Shown here piece after piece: positions 36,303 through 48,800 of a DNA stretch of 64,000 nucleotides. The stretch covers positions 19,964,498 through 20,028,497 of the forward strand of contig JASXTE010000017.1 in NCBI GenBank assembly GCA_030280995.1. The letters are read 5' to 3'. Under the pieces are notes generated by a model that was not told the origin of the DNA, ran no database searches, and worked only from the letters and a program-made list of their open reading frames with translations. The stretch is from Hemileia vastatrix. Lineage: Eukaryota > Basidiomycota > Pucciniomycetes > Pucciniales > Zaghouaniaceae. The position numbers and the translations under genes were made by a program. Position 1 is the stretch's first letter. Each line of letters begins with the position of its first letter.

Positions 36303-37803
36303 TGTCAGCCTGTATATCTCCAGGACTGAGTAAAAAGTGATTATAAGTTATGTTAAACACATGAACTATACATGGGAATAATAAATAAGAGTACACAAAT
36401 AGTATACATAAGTAAAATTATGATAATACATAAAAAAATGCCATTATAACACCTTATATACACGCATATATCCACCTTTTATAGGTCTTATGTACTTAAT
36501 ATTAAGTTGGAATATGTTAGGGTAATCTTAAGAACCTTAAGTATAAGGCTGCATAATTTTTAAGTACACTTAAAGCTGTTATATTCATTGTTTTATGCAA
36601 AAAACAAGAAATGCACTTTATTTCACTTAAAAGTTGACTATATGCGCTATAAAATTGAGAATATCAAAATTGCGCTTTGACAGATCAATTGGGCTCATTT
36701 AGAACTATTGATTTGTCTACTTAAATGCATAAAAATAACACTTTTCAAATTTGGTGTTTTTTATGCCAGAAATGGCTTCTGTGTACTGGCCACATACTGC
36801 CTGCTTTTTTCCCGTGTGAATAGCTTCATTTTTAGCAAAGTTAGCTTTTTCACACTATAATTACCCCACATTCTACGCCCACTGTGGGGAAACACACTAA
36901 AATAGGCGACAGGCGCTTATTTAGTGTCCTAGCTTAATTAATAATGCATTGACCCTGTTTATATGCACTAATTTCATTAATAACCTCACTCTTGGCACTT
37001 TATTTCATCACCACGCTTAAATTCGCCAAATTTTAGTCAAGGATTTACCCGTGCAAGCGCCTGCCAAGAACTGCATGTAGTTACCCCACATCTCACGCTC
37101 TTTTTTAAGTTTTTGGGTGGTTTCTCAGTCAATTTTGGTTATTTTTGAATGGGAATTTCACGTAGTATAATGTCAGGATTAGCCCCATTATTTCTACAGT
37201 CAATCCCCTTATTATTAAGCTATTATTAACCTTAAAAAGTCTCCTTTAGTCCTTAATATTATTGTTTTATACGCATATACTCTCTTTTTGTCTTTTTCTT
37301 TAATTTTGATGGATTTCCCTTATTATTTCAGGATTTTGGCGGTTATTACTCTTCTAATTATGTCATGGGTCACTGGGAATGTTGATGGGAATGTCTATTA
37401 GTTGTTTAGAGGCGTGATTAACTGTGTATTGGGTAGTACATCAAGGGAATCATTGGGGAACTCAGTGTGTATAAAAGGAGGAGGTTTTTGGGTTGTATTT
37501 CTTCATTCTTTATCATTACAATTTACCCAATATAACCAAACCAATTACAATACATATCAATTAGTACTTTTATAAGACTTTTGAATAGTATCTGAATTTA
37601 TATAATCTATTTTTCTACCAACTATAAAGATTGTAAGCCATATATAAGAATAGTGAGAATTATATTACTGAGACCTTTATATTTGATTATAGTTTACAAC
37701 TTAGTGGATTAGTACTACAGTATTCATACAGGACCATTTAAATCTTCTAGACAACTGACCATACAAGCTAGTTCACGTCTTTGTACTTGACCTTAGCCTG
37801 ACA
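36303..37803 (+). repeat. Element B 3' LTR (1501 bp)
   Basis: Nearly identical to 27814-29315. It is preceded by the polypurine-like tract at 36291-36302 and followed by CTTAT. Confidence 0.95.
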
Positions 37804-37884
37804 CTTATCTTGAAAAAAAAGGAATGTGAAGCCCCTGGAGATTTAGCTGTTTTAAAAAAAGATGAAGGCTGATTTAATGAAAAT
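37804..37884 (+). pseudogene. SANT/Myb-like gene relic, 3' end beyond element B
   Basis: When the two CTTAT copies are merged, the frame before element B (ending DLKLL) continues here through a Lys-rich segment (LKKKECEAPGD) to a TGA near 37882. This supports one gene interrupted by the insertion. Confidence 0.6.
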
Positions 37885-38194
37885 ATGGATAGTTGATTAA
37901 CAGTTTTGAGACAAATTTAAAATTTAATAACTAAATCATTTTACATTACAAAATTTAAAAAAAATATTTAAAATAAAATCTTAAATTTTTTAAATATGAT
38001 ATAGAATTTTTTATAAAAGTAAAATTTAATAAGTCAGTAACTAATTATCAAATTTTAATATTGAGAGAGAATGATATGTGGATCATTTTGAAGATCTATA
38101 GGGAGATTGGTTTATGATAATAGATAATTCATTTTGTAATAATTAATGCTTAATATTGAGAGATGAAAATTATAACACTTTTTATTAAATAGAA
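37885..38194. other. AT-rich spacer, no gene seen
   Basis: Very AT-rich sequence between the SANT-like relic and the inverted-repeat arm. No motif or ORF is recognised. Confidence 0.45.
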
Positions 38195-38610
38195 ATTATT
38201 TATTATAAGTATAAAGTTTTATTATTAAAAATATTATTAGACTAAATACTTATTACTTTTTTATATTTAGAAAAAATGATATATGGATCTGTTTGAGGGG
38301 CTACAGGGAAATTGGGCTATGTTAATATATTATACATTTCAAATTTAGGGGGACGAAAAAAGCTGGAGAATGGCTCACCTTATATATGTGTTGAAATCCA
38401 TTATCAGCAAGAAAAGAAAGAGTCAGTGAAGAATTATTCCCTCACCCAAATAATTAGGAGGTGGCTCCTAAAGTAAAATAATAATAATAAAGTGAGGGAA
38501 AAAAATAGGGGGAGGAAGGATTTGAAAATCCTACTCCTCCTATTAGAAAACCCAAAAAAATAATAAAACAAAGCAAGCAAAAAAATTATGAGGAAGGATT
38601 TGAGAATCCT
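38195..38610 (+). repeat. Left arm of a large inverted repeat
   Basis: It matches the reverse complement of about 51005-51485 with scattered differences and indels. It carries AGGATTTGAAAATCCT palindromes at 38518 and 38595. The family-B-like solo LTR is inserted in the second of them. Confidence 0.75.
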
Positions 38611-38871
38611 TTTCAGGCTGAGATCAAGTAAAGAGATGTGAACTAGCATGAATGGTCAGTTGTCTAGAAGATTTTAATGGTCCTATATGAATACTGTAGT
38701 ACAAATCCAATAAGTATTAAAATATAACTCAATATAAGGGTCTCAGTAATTTTAAACCTCACTAATTATATATGGATTACAATTTTATAGTTGGTAGAAA
38801 AATAGATTTAATAATTTAGATAATATTCAAAGAATTTTATAAGTACTATTGATATGTATTGTAATTGTATT
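38611..38871 (-). repeat. Family-B-like solo LTR, 3'-terminal piece
   Basis: Reverse complement of the last about 260 bp of the family-B LTR. Its left end is flanked by ATCCT (38606-38610), which recurs after the other piece at 50841-50845. It is split by element C at 38871/49604. Confidence 0.9.
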
Positions 38872-39673
38872 TGTCAGACAGGCTACTAGACTTACCCAGT
38901 AAAATAATTAATTATCTTACTGAGATGAAGCCACACCTTTTAATCCTTATTAATAATTAATTATTTACAAACTACTTATGTATTACTTACAACTAACTAG
39001 CTAAGTACAATAAGTAATTTAAATAATTAATAAGAAATAAATAACTGTCACATACATTTTTACTCCCAAACACCGTGCTCAATAATACAGATGAGAGGGA
39101 ATAAAATTAGTATTAAAAATATAAAAATATAAAAAGAAGAAAACTTTTCAAATTCCTTTATTTAGATTTTGTTGAATCAATTTTTTAAATCAAATGTTTT
39201 TGCACTAAATGTGAAGGACCAAGGGATTCAGATTTTTATTTCAAATAAAATAATACTTTTTATTTACGCGCTATTTGGTATAATTCTTATTATTTCACAT
39301 ACACTCCTTATTTAGCTTCTTTTTTCTCACATACTTGTATTAGGTGGTGTTAACTCTGTATTTTATTTCTCACATCTTTGCCTATAAAGGCCCTCTCTTT
39401 TTGTATTTTTCAATACATTCTTTTTACTTACATTTTTTACAAAACCAATACTACCATTAAATTTTATTACTATTTATTACTGACTTAGTACTTACATCTC
39501 GTAATTCTGAATCAATAATTATAATAATAATTAAAAATCTTACCTCTAAATATTGAGTAATAAATTTTAAAACTATAAGAGAAATACATACATTATTTTT
39601 AGTCCTTTAAATCCATTGTTTCCTTCCTTGGGATTCCTTGAAATTCTTCTAGACATTAAAGTCCACCTTTACA
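38872..39673 (+). repeat. Element C 5' LTR (802 bp)
   Basis: It starts TGTCAG and ends TACA. A TATAAAGG promoter motif lies at 39383. The 3' copy ends GAAA, two changes away. Confidence 0.93.
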
Positions 39674-41055
39674 ATTGGAGGCCTTCCCAAATCGTCGACG
39701 GCGCATCGTTATTTTGAGGACTGGAGACTGTGGGACCATTGCCATAGAGGTATCTATAAGGATGATTGGACGACGAAAATGACAAACGTCATACGTCATG
39801 TGACTTATTTTTTTGCTGCGAACGGTGTGGTCTTCCAACATTGGCAGGGGCCTTTGTTGTGTGATTTGGCGCTGTTTGTGCATGTCTTAATTGACATCTG
39901 TTAAGGAATTGGGTATTTTTCTGGTTTTATTCCGTGGATATTGGGGCTGCGGGTATGTGGGTACTATCATTGGATAGCCCCAGGTTTTCTCTATATTTTA
40001 TGTCTTGAAGACATTTTTCATATTCTAAGTTTTAAGGGGTCATTTCCTCATTTATCATTTAGAAAAGATTGCTGTTTAATTTTGTTTTTCATGTTTTACA
40101 GGCTAACCTTAAGTTTTAGGGTTAAGTGCTTAGTACCATTGGATAGAGCTAATTTTTCTCTATATTTCATGTCACAATGTTGTTATAGTGAAATTCCGTG
40201 TTTTAAAGGTTTTAGTAGTTGTAGCTAATTTTTTTAAGTAGATTAGTTGTTTTTATTGGTTTGCTGGCTTCAAGAGGTACCTCCGACGTTGGGCGGCCCG
40301 CTCGCTTCTGTTTTAGAAGGTTGGGGAGCGCTTCAGGAGGGTTTTTTATTCATTTTGGTGGGTACAGGCGCAAGATTGGTGGGTGCGCATGGGCTCTTAG
40401 ATAGTGGTTTGTGTGTACATAGTGAATAAGACAGTTTGGGGCAACCTTAATTATCATACAACCATCCGGAGGTGATATCATTGTTCCTCACTCAGTTTTC
40501 ACTGTTTTCTGGCCACAATTTGGCTGTGTTTGTTGCAAGTGAGTTCTTCATTTAACTTAACTTTGGCTACTGTTTTCTCTGTTATAGTCTTGCAAGCTAT
40601 AGCAAGTATTATTTCTGTCTCTGGTGTAGATTTGCAGCCTTCATCAAGTATCTTTGCTGTCTCTGGTGTAGACATTGGTCTACATTTCAGTTCTTTTGTC
40701 TGGTAATCTGTCTGGTGACTACTTTCTTGGCTCATCAAGCAGTCAAGTGTGTTGAAAAGGGGCTTTAGCAAAACAGGAACCAACTTACTTTAGCAAGTAA
40801 ATCACACTCTATTTTTCTAAAGGGACAGGGGATTTTCTCTCTGGTTTTTCTCCAACTCCCTTGGTCAAGGCCTATAGCTAGTACTATAGGATTGTCTACA
40901 AAAGGAATCAAACTGTGCTCGAAAACTTAAGCTTATATACTATCTAATAGTTATATATTTTGTGGTAATTATTGATTACTATTTGTGGGTCACTTTGCAC
41001 TCTTCATACTCTATGTATTTCCTTTTACTCAGCACTCTGTAAGTGGCATTAATTT
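39674..41055 (+). other. Element C leader, first part; copied in inverted form at 54695-55800
   Basis: The open frames here (40-98 codons) show no domain. About 39810-40900 is similar to the reverse complement of 54695-55790. It ends at the AATTT target site of the family-A solo LTR. Confidence 0.65.
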
Positions 41056-42213
41056 TGTCAGCCTAGATATTCCTAGGACTGAGTATTTCTTATACTTAAA
41101 ATAAGATAACCTTAAGTGAATTAAGCTTATATCTTAAAAATAAGGTTATAATAATAATATATATGATTATATTACATATATATATAATTATTACTCTATT
41201 ATATAAATTATAGTAGTTTAAATAGCTTATCCATAGCCTAATAATACTTATTAAGGTGTTAATGGAGTCATAATATACTTATTGTAAGTGATATGAAGTA
41301 ATTATTGACATACATAAGCTTATATGTATACATAAATCTCATATTCAGTGAAATATGCAGTATATTATGTATATTTAGGTATATAAGTGGGTTTTAGCCC
41401 CTTAATAGCCTATAAACTTTGTTTTTCTGTTTATTTTAGGTCATATGGACGTATCCAGTTGACTTACAACGCCTACAGAAGCATAAACATCTATTTCAGG
41501 CGCATACACTCAGTCTGGACAACTTAATCTGCTTCCTTGGATGGATATTCACGGATTTATGGGTTGGGAGGTCATTGCTGGGTTAATATGGATGCTTGGA
41601 AATTTCAATTGTTTCCTTTATATGCTTTGGGTTTCATTAAATCTCTTTTTGATTGCTTATTTTACCTGTTTCTTTATGGTATCCGCTTTTATCTGGATTT
41701 TCTATTTGTGGTATAGATCTGTTTTATCATTAATTGTGATGGAGGGTCCTTACTGGAGGTCTGGGTGTTGCATCTGCTTGAAGTGGATGCCATGGGGAGG
41801 TGATGGGCCCTCACAGTGCTGTAATTTCCGGGGATAGCAGTGACATCATCTGGATTGAAGGTCTGTGCACTCCAGGGGATTTGAGTATAAGTAAGGAGGG
41901 ATTTTGACGGTTATTTATCATCAATTACTTACTACAATTCAATAAAACACTTCAATACAATTATTAACATTTAGAAATATATTATAAAGCCTCTTATAAG
42001 TTGATATTATCATTATATAAGCTATAACTATATTCTATTTATCTATTTTCCACCACTAGCACACATTTAAATCCAAGTATTGTGAGTTTTATTTGAGTAT
42101 AACTATTTTATTAGTCTTCCCCTGAGGTTTAATCACTAAATCATTTATCAATAAGTAGTAGGACCATAAATAAATACTATTATATCATACTTATATACTA
42201 GACTATACTGACA
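41056..42213 (+). repeat. Family-A solo LTR (1158 bp) inside element C
   Basis: The termini are TGTCAG and CTGACA. A perfect 5 bp duplication AATTT lies at 41051-41055 and 42214-42218. It is homologous to the LTRs of A1 and A2 but in plus orientation. The hydrophobic open frame seen in the other A LTRs is also present (41541-41837). Confidence 0.95.
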
Positions 42214-42218
42214 AATTT

Positions 42219-42737
42219 GCTCATTTAACAGGGGGAGGTGTCTAGTAAATTGGAATTAATTTTTTTTTATTTTGTTTTTCCTAGTTGACAAAGATAGAGC
42301 AATTGTGTTCTTAGTCCTAGAGTTAATAAATTATATATTAAGAAAAAATTTTTTATTCTAATTTTCAGTTGACTCTTGTCCTGAAATATTTAAATTTTAC
42401 TTGTTCCAGTTGACAAATTGTCCTGACAATATAATTTTTTAAAAAAATTCATATTTAATATTTCAGTAGACATTAAGTCCTGGTTAATTATTAAACTCTC
42501 AGTTGATTTAAAATCCTGATAATAATTATCATAAAATTTTTAATAAGACATTTAAATTTAAATCTTCAGTTGATTATTATATCCTGGTTTTAAAATTGTT
42601 TTGAATTAACAAATTGATTATTATTTGAGTTGATTTTATCCTGAAATTTATTATTATTATTTTTCTTTTAAATAAAAGTAAAAATACAAACTAATTCATC
42701 TTATTGTCTCCCTCTCTCATTTCAGTAAAATTTAGAA
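42219..42737 (+). repeat. Element C leader, second part, with recurring CAGTTGA...TCCTG motif
   Basis: Six good copies of (T/C)CAGTTGA followed 5-9 nt later by TCCTG lie near 42365, 42406, 42461, 42498, 42565 and 42626, about 35-65 nt apart. A seventh, partial copy is near 42281. There is no ORF. The role is unknown; it could be an RNA packaging or protein-binding motif. Confidence 0.65.
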
Positions 42738-43352
42738 ATGACTGATCAAGGTGTCTCTGCTGCACGTGAAGAGGAATTGGATTTAATTGATTATGATGAG
42801 GCTACTTCTGTGAGTTCTCATTTAACTAGTAAATTACCTCAAATTAATCAATTAATTCACCAATCAGGATGTAGAAATGGAGGAAGTTGAAATTCTGCTA
42901 GAAATAACCCAGGAACAGAAACCTATTATAAACGCCCCAGAAGAACTTCCAAAAGGCTTCAAGATAAAAAAAAATGCCACTACCTCAAAAAGTAAAGAAC
43001 CTGTCAACACACATAAAGGAATTAAGGACAGACAACTTGAGATTGTGGTCAAGAGTAGATGCTCTAGAAGAAAAGGTAAGAAAAATAGATGCTTTTCTTC
43101 AAGAGAAGAGGAAACCCCCTCCAGGGATCTTCATCAATTGGCTCCCCAGCAGCCAGAGAAAGTGGAAATATCCAAGTGGCTGTGGGATTGGCTGAACACT
43201 CAGTGGGATTACCTGTCTTGAAATCAACAGACTCAATTTCCCCAAGCAGGTCCATCAAGACCCAACAGCCAAGTCAACCCCACACCTCCTTACCCCTATC
43301 AAGGAGGAAGAAGAAGAAAAAAAAATATGATCTTGCCCAGAAAACCTTTGTA
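42738..43352 (+). pseudogene. Element C ORF1, decayed
   Basis: Exon 1 (42738-42809, 24 codons, ending EATS) is followed by a GTGAGT donor. Intron 1 is 42810-42867 (58 nt, CCAATCAG acceptor). Exon 2 starts D-V-E-M-E-E, matching D-I-x-M-E-G of A and B. A coiled coil in a shifted frame (about 42974-43120), an ISKWLWDW motif (near 43165) and a basic GGRRRKK end near 43310 keep the order seen in A and B. At least two shifts and a stop at 43219 break it. Without splicing, the first ATG frame stops after about 50 codons, so the unspliced reading is not conserved here. Confidence 0.65.
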
Positions 43353-43407
43353 AGCCCCTCTATTGATTCACAAGTACCATTTCTTGTAACTAATTCAGTT
43401 CCCTCAG

Positions 43408-46400
43408 GTAATTCTGGAAGAGGAGATGAGACTGTGAGACCTGGAGAGGCTGAGAACAGTAGACAAATTACTAAAATTTAAAATGTATATAATCCTTTAG
43501 TTCTAGTTGCTACTTCAATGATAAATCCTGATATGGCTATTATTGATGAAACACTTGAACCTGAGTTTTATGAGAATCTGGAAAGTTACTCTGTTTCCTT
43601 ACTGTGAAACACTCCAGATGTAGCTAAAATTAATGATGAATATTTGAGGGATATTATTGCTAAACAAAATCATACAATGAACAACATGCAATTGACTCAG
43701 AAATATAATAGTTTGTTAACTGAACAGGGTTATCAAGCATTGAGGAGTGAGTTACAGAGGGTTTCTGATGATTTGTTTCATTACAAAGCAACCCATGATA
43801 AGAAAGTTGCTTTATGGCAAAATATAAAAAATGAGTTGTCTAAACTGAAAGATACTGTATCTACCTGTTGCCTGGAGCTAAAGGCAGATAAGATGAACCT
43901 GAAATGATTAAGTGATCATTATTTTCTTTTCAAGATAAAACTCAGTTATCTTTTGCAACAGTCAATGAGGGTTTATCTAGTCTTCCAAAAGTGAAAACCA
44001 GACTAACAATCATTGAAGAAAAATTGAATTCATTTTTTAATGATCTAAAATATTCTGAAACTTCCTTGAAGGAACATAGGGTACAGGATGCTCCAAGTTT
44101 ACCTGTTGCTAGTTCATCTAAAGTAAAATTATTTTCAGATATGCCTGTTGATACTACTGAGTTTCCATCAAAAATTGATGATGGACCAGGATCTTCAACA
44201 GAAGGATTAAACAATGAGATTACTGCACGACTAGAGAAGTTACAGCTGCTTCTTACTCAGAAACAAGCTGGTACTAAGGAAACTCCTTCAAATCAAAAGA
44301 ATTGGCCAAAACTTGACCAGTACCCAACATTTGATGGTGATTCCTCTTCTGATTGGAAGCAATTTATTTGCAGAATTGATAACTTAAAAAATTCTTACAA
44401 ACTCCCAGATGAGGATATTGTGTCTAAGTTACTTTCTTTGTTTACTAATGTTGCCCTAATGTGGTATGAATCTGTTCTCCTGGACAGAAAGGACTACTCA
44501 TTGGAAGATTGGAAAAAATTGATTAAAGCACAATTTGGTGGCTCCAAGTTCAGAATGGCTCAACAAAGGCAGTATGAGGAAACTAGATATAGCTCTTCCA
44601 ATGATAAAACTATTGAGTTCTTAATGAAACTTATAAAAATCATGAGGGCAATGGACCCAAATATGGAGTTTGAGTTATGGAAGGACAGGATCCTTTATAA
44701 ATTACCAATGTCTCTGAGAGACTTGATAGTGTCTAGGACTGAGTTCTCCAGAGAACCCTCTTCTTTCATTAATACTTACAATGAGATCCTTCTAAACAAC
44801 AAGTATGATGCCAGAAGATTCATTCCTAGGACCCCTTTGGAGAAATCCTCCACTTACCAACAGAAAACTCTGGAAAAGGTTGGTAAACCTTCTGCCCCTG
44901 TTGCACCTAAAAAGTATGCAACAAACACTTGCTTCAAATGCAAAAAGCCTTGGCAGAAAGGCCATTTTTGTGACAAGAGGATAAATCTTGTTGAACAAAC
45001 TGAGGAGAAGGCTGATGACACAATAGAACTGGATGATACTTCAAGTGATTGTGCCAGCAATATTTCATATGAATCTCAACAAGAAATCTTGATGCTGCAA
45101 GAAGATATTCATTATTTAAATACTATTGATATTGATAATAATGATTTATCTACAGTTGAGGATGCTGAGATCATAAGGAACATTGAGGATAGCTCAATTG
45201 TAATTGCCCCTCTCAAAGCACCAGTATTGATCAATGGAACCAGCATGGAAGTTGTTCTGGATTCTGGAGCTGGAGGAAGTGTAGTATCTGAAAAATCACT
45301 TGCTTCAGTGGATCAAGACTATAAATCAAAACTGCTGCCTATTACTTCTGAAAATTGGAGAGTTTATGGCTCTGTTTTGTCCCCCATTGGTAAATACAAG
45401 GCCATAGTATTTTTTAAATATAACCATGGTTTTGTAAGAGCTATTTGTGATTTTGTTGTCATGAAAAATGATAATTTAAGCAGTTGGTTTATCATAGGAA
45501 CTGACATTTTAACCAAATATGGCATAAAATTAGATCCTTCAAACCAATGCTTCACAATGGGGATAAATAGGAAGAGATAATTTAAGTTTTCCTCCCCCAA
45601 AAAATTATTAATACCAGAATTGAACACATGTAATTCTGTGGTTCAATATAAAGGAAGATCTACAAAAGAAATGCATGCCCTTATGTCTGAAATTGACAAT
45701 GCCTCTTTTGGAGAACAACTTTCTGGTGAGGATAAAGATTCCATCATTAACTTGATAAAGTCTTTTCCTATGGCCTTTGCTCATGGGTCACATGAGCTGG
45801 GATTAGTTAAAGAAGAAATGAAACTCTCATTGTCTTGTACATTAACTGATATACCACCTAGTTTAAAGAAGAAGCCTTATCCTGCTTCTCCCACAAAGAG
45901 AAAAGATATTGAAGACAATATCTCTACCCTTTTAAAAATGAATATTATTGAAAAGGTAGTTGAAACACCTAAATATTGTGTTATCTCACCTGTCCTAATT
46001 TCTTATGAGAAAGATAAAGCCAGGTTATGTGGTGATTATAGAGCACTAAATACTTATACTGTTGATGATATCTATCCTTTGCCTAGAATTAGCTCTATAC
46101 ATGCTACCTTACAGGGTGCTAAATATATCAGCTGTTTGGATGGTAATAAGTGATATCACCAGGTACCTGTTGAGAAAAATTCTCAGAATTTTCTGATGAT
46201 TGCTACTCATATGGGTATTTATAAGTATGTTAGGTTGCCATTTGGCCCTAAAAATGCCCCTTCAGTTTTTCAAAAAGTCATGGATAACACATTCCATCAG
46301 GAGATAATTGAAGGATGGCTGATGGTTTATATTGATGATATCATTATATTCTCAAAAACATTTGAAGACCATCTCAACCACCTGTGTAAAGTGTTCCAAA

Positions 46401-48768
46401 AAATGGATGAGATAAATATGACACTTGCTTTGAAGAAATGTAAATTTGGTTTTCATTCCTTAAAAGTGCTGGGTCATGTTGTTTCAGGGTTACAGATATG
46501 TGTTGACCAAAATAAAGTGGCAGCCATACAACAGGTGAAGGCTCCTACCACGGTTAGAGAACTCCAGAGTTTTTTGGGAATGTGTGGATACTATAGACAG
46601 TATATTAAAAATTACCAAGTCATAGCTTTACCCCTTACCCAATTAACTAGAAAGGATGTTGCTTTTGTCTAGAATAGTGAAAGACAAAGGGCCTTTGACA
46701 CTATGTATCACTGTCTGATGTCAGCACCTATTCTTGCTTTACCTGATTTTAATCAGCCATTTGTTTTATATACTGATGCCAGCTTTATTGGTCTGGGTGC
46801 TGCCCTCCACCAAAAACAAGTGATGAATGATAAAGTATCAGAAGTAGTAATTTGTTGTATTTCAAGAACCTTGAGAAATAGTGAATTGAAATATGGTGCT
46901 ACTCAATTAGAATGCTTAGCTGTAGTGTGGGCTCTAGAAAAGTTACATTATTACCTATATGACCAGAAATTTGAACTTTTCACTGACTGCAGTGCAGTTA
47001 AATCCCTTTTAAACTTGAAAACACCTAACAGACATATGTTCAGATGGCAGTTAGCTGTTCAAGAATACAGAGGGAGAATGACAATTATTCATCGGGTTGG
47101 TATTGTTCACTCAAATGTGGATATTTTATCAAGGTTACCTTTACCAAATGATGACTCTAATCCTGCTTATGATCCTGAGGATGAAATCATTCATATTCAT
47201 GGGATATATGTGGTTGATATGGAGGAAGAGCTATTACAGCTTATTCTGAATTCATATAATAAGGACACTGACTTAAAAATTTATGCACCATATTAAATGA
47301 TCCAAAGAATGCTTCAATACAAGCATTAATTAAAACCCTTCCACCAAAGTACCAAAAAGCTTTGGAAAAAGGTAAATTTTAAATTGATGAAGGATATCTA
47401 TATTATAGAAGAAAGTTGAGTAATGTTATTGTTATTCCTCCTTCTATGAAAGAAAAAATCTTGAAAATTTTTCATGATGACATATTAGCTGGACATTTTG
47501 ATCTTGAAAAAACAATGATCAGAATTAAAAACACTGCTTGGTGGCTTAATATGTCTGAAGACACCAAATTATATGTTGAATCTTGTGATTCTTGCCAAAA
47601 ATCAAAAAGATTTACTGGTAAGAGAGCTGGATTAATGCAACATATTGAACATCCTGATGCACCATGGCAGATAATAAACATGGATTTGGTAACAGGATTA
47701 CCTGTTGCTGGAAAAGACAGTTATAACTCTTGTTGGGTTATTGTGGAAAGATTCACCAAAATGTGTAAATTTATCTCTACTCACAAGGATGTTTCAACTA
47801 AGGAATTAGCTTTCTTATGGTGGTCTCATATGTTTAATACTGCTGGTTTTCCTGAAGACATAATCTCTGACAGAGACCCTAAATTTACTTCTGAATTTTG
47901 GATGTCTCTGATGGATGTTTGTGGTTGTGATCTAAAACTATCTACTGCCCATCACCCTCAGACTGATGGATTAGCTGAAAGAATGATTCAGACTCTAGAG
48001 GACATGATAAGAAGTTACTGTGCTTTTGGCCTTGAGTATAAAGACAATGACAGATTCACTCATGATTGGGTTACCTTACTGCCTGGGTTGGAATTTGCTT
48101 ATAATAGCACTTTTCATTCTGTTACTCAAAGAAAGCCTTTTGAACTCTGGCTTGGATATGTTCCAAATACTCCTGCCCAAATTCTCAATAATAAAATACC
48201 TAAATTGGATTTACATCCTGGTGTAAAATTTTTTTTTCAAATTCAACAACTTTGCAGAAATCATGCTCAAAAATGTATTGAAAAATCATTTGAATATGAG
48301 AAGAAGAGATGAGACAAATCCCATAAAGAATACACTTTTAAGAAGGGTGATGAGGTGTTTATTTCTACAGTCCACTTCAATCTACAAAATAATAACAAAT
48401 TGAAAGACCCATTTGTTGGTCCTTTTGTGGTAAGAAGAATGGTTGGTGATAATGCAGTTGAAGTTATTTTGTATTCTCCACATGACAGAAAACATCCTGT
48501 TTTTCCAATATCTCTTTTAAAACCTTATACATCCAATAGTGATTTGTTTCCCACAAGGAGGGGAAGACCAAAAAAGACCCCTAATGAAATCACTGAGAGA
48601 GCAGAAATTGATAAAATTCTAAATGACAGAATAATTACTGCTGAAAAAGGTACAGAATACTTATTGAGATTAAAGAATAAATATTCTGAATATGATTCTT
48701 GGATACCTGGGAAAGAAATATCTAATCTTTCTACTCTACTAAAGAAATATAAAAAGAAAAAATCATAG
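43408..48768 (+). pseudogene. Element C gag-pol polyprotein, broken
   Basis: Recognisable parts are a Gag coiled coil (43644-43907), a capsid-like block (PTFDGDSSSDW near 44325), a knuckle CFKCKKPWQKGHFC (near 44930) and a protease LDSGAGGSV (near 45258). RT with YIDD (near 46330), RNase H YTDAS (near 46770), integrase (47470-48090) and a chromodomain tail (48595-48768) follow. Stops or shifts fall near 43481, 43908, 45580, 46153, 46672, 47297, 47380 and 48312. It is not functional. It shares domain order with A and B but is clearly diverged from both. Confidence 0.92.
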
Positions 48769-48800
48769 CATTTTTTTATTGTTTTTTTAGAGTGAGGGAG

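Larger units (their letters stand above)
27814..37803 (+). mobile_element. Ty3/Gypsy chromovirus element B, apparently complete and young
   Basis: The element is 9990 bp and flanked by a perfect CTTAT duplication (27809-27813 and 37804-37808). Its LTRs are 1502 and 1501 bp and show only about half a dozen differences by eye. It has a primer-site-like ATTGGGGACCTTTCC directly after the 5' LTR, an unbroken gag-pol frame, an intact spliced ORF1 and a G-rich tract (TGGGTGGGCGAG) before the 3' LTR. All catalytic motifs seen are intact. It could be competent to move. A CACTA-type MITE sits in the leader and an 82 bp tandem duplication lies upstream of it. Confidence 0.95.

Noticed and set aside
39941..40429. 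Hydrophobic frames in the element C leader as genes
   Set aside because: Frames are not kept in the inverted copy at 54695-55800, which has stops at different places.
41056..42213. Family-A LTR as the 5' LTR of element C
   Set aside because: It has its own AATTT duplication and differs from C's 3' LTR; the true C 5' LTR is 38872-39673.
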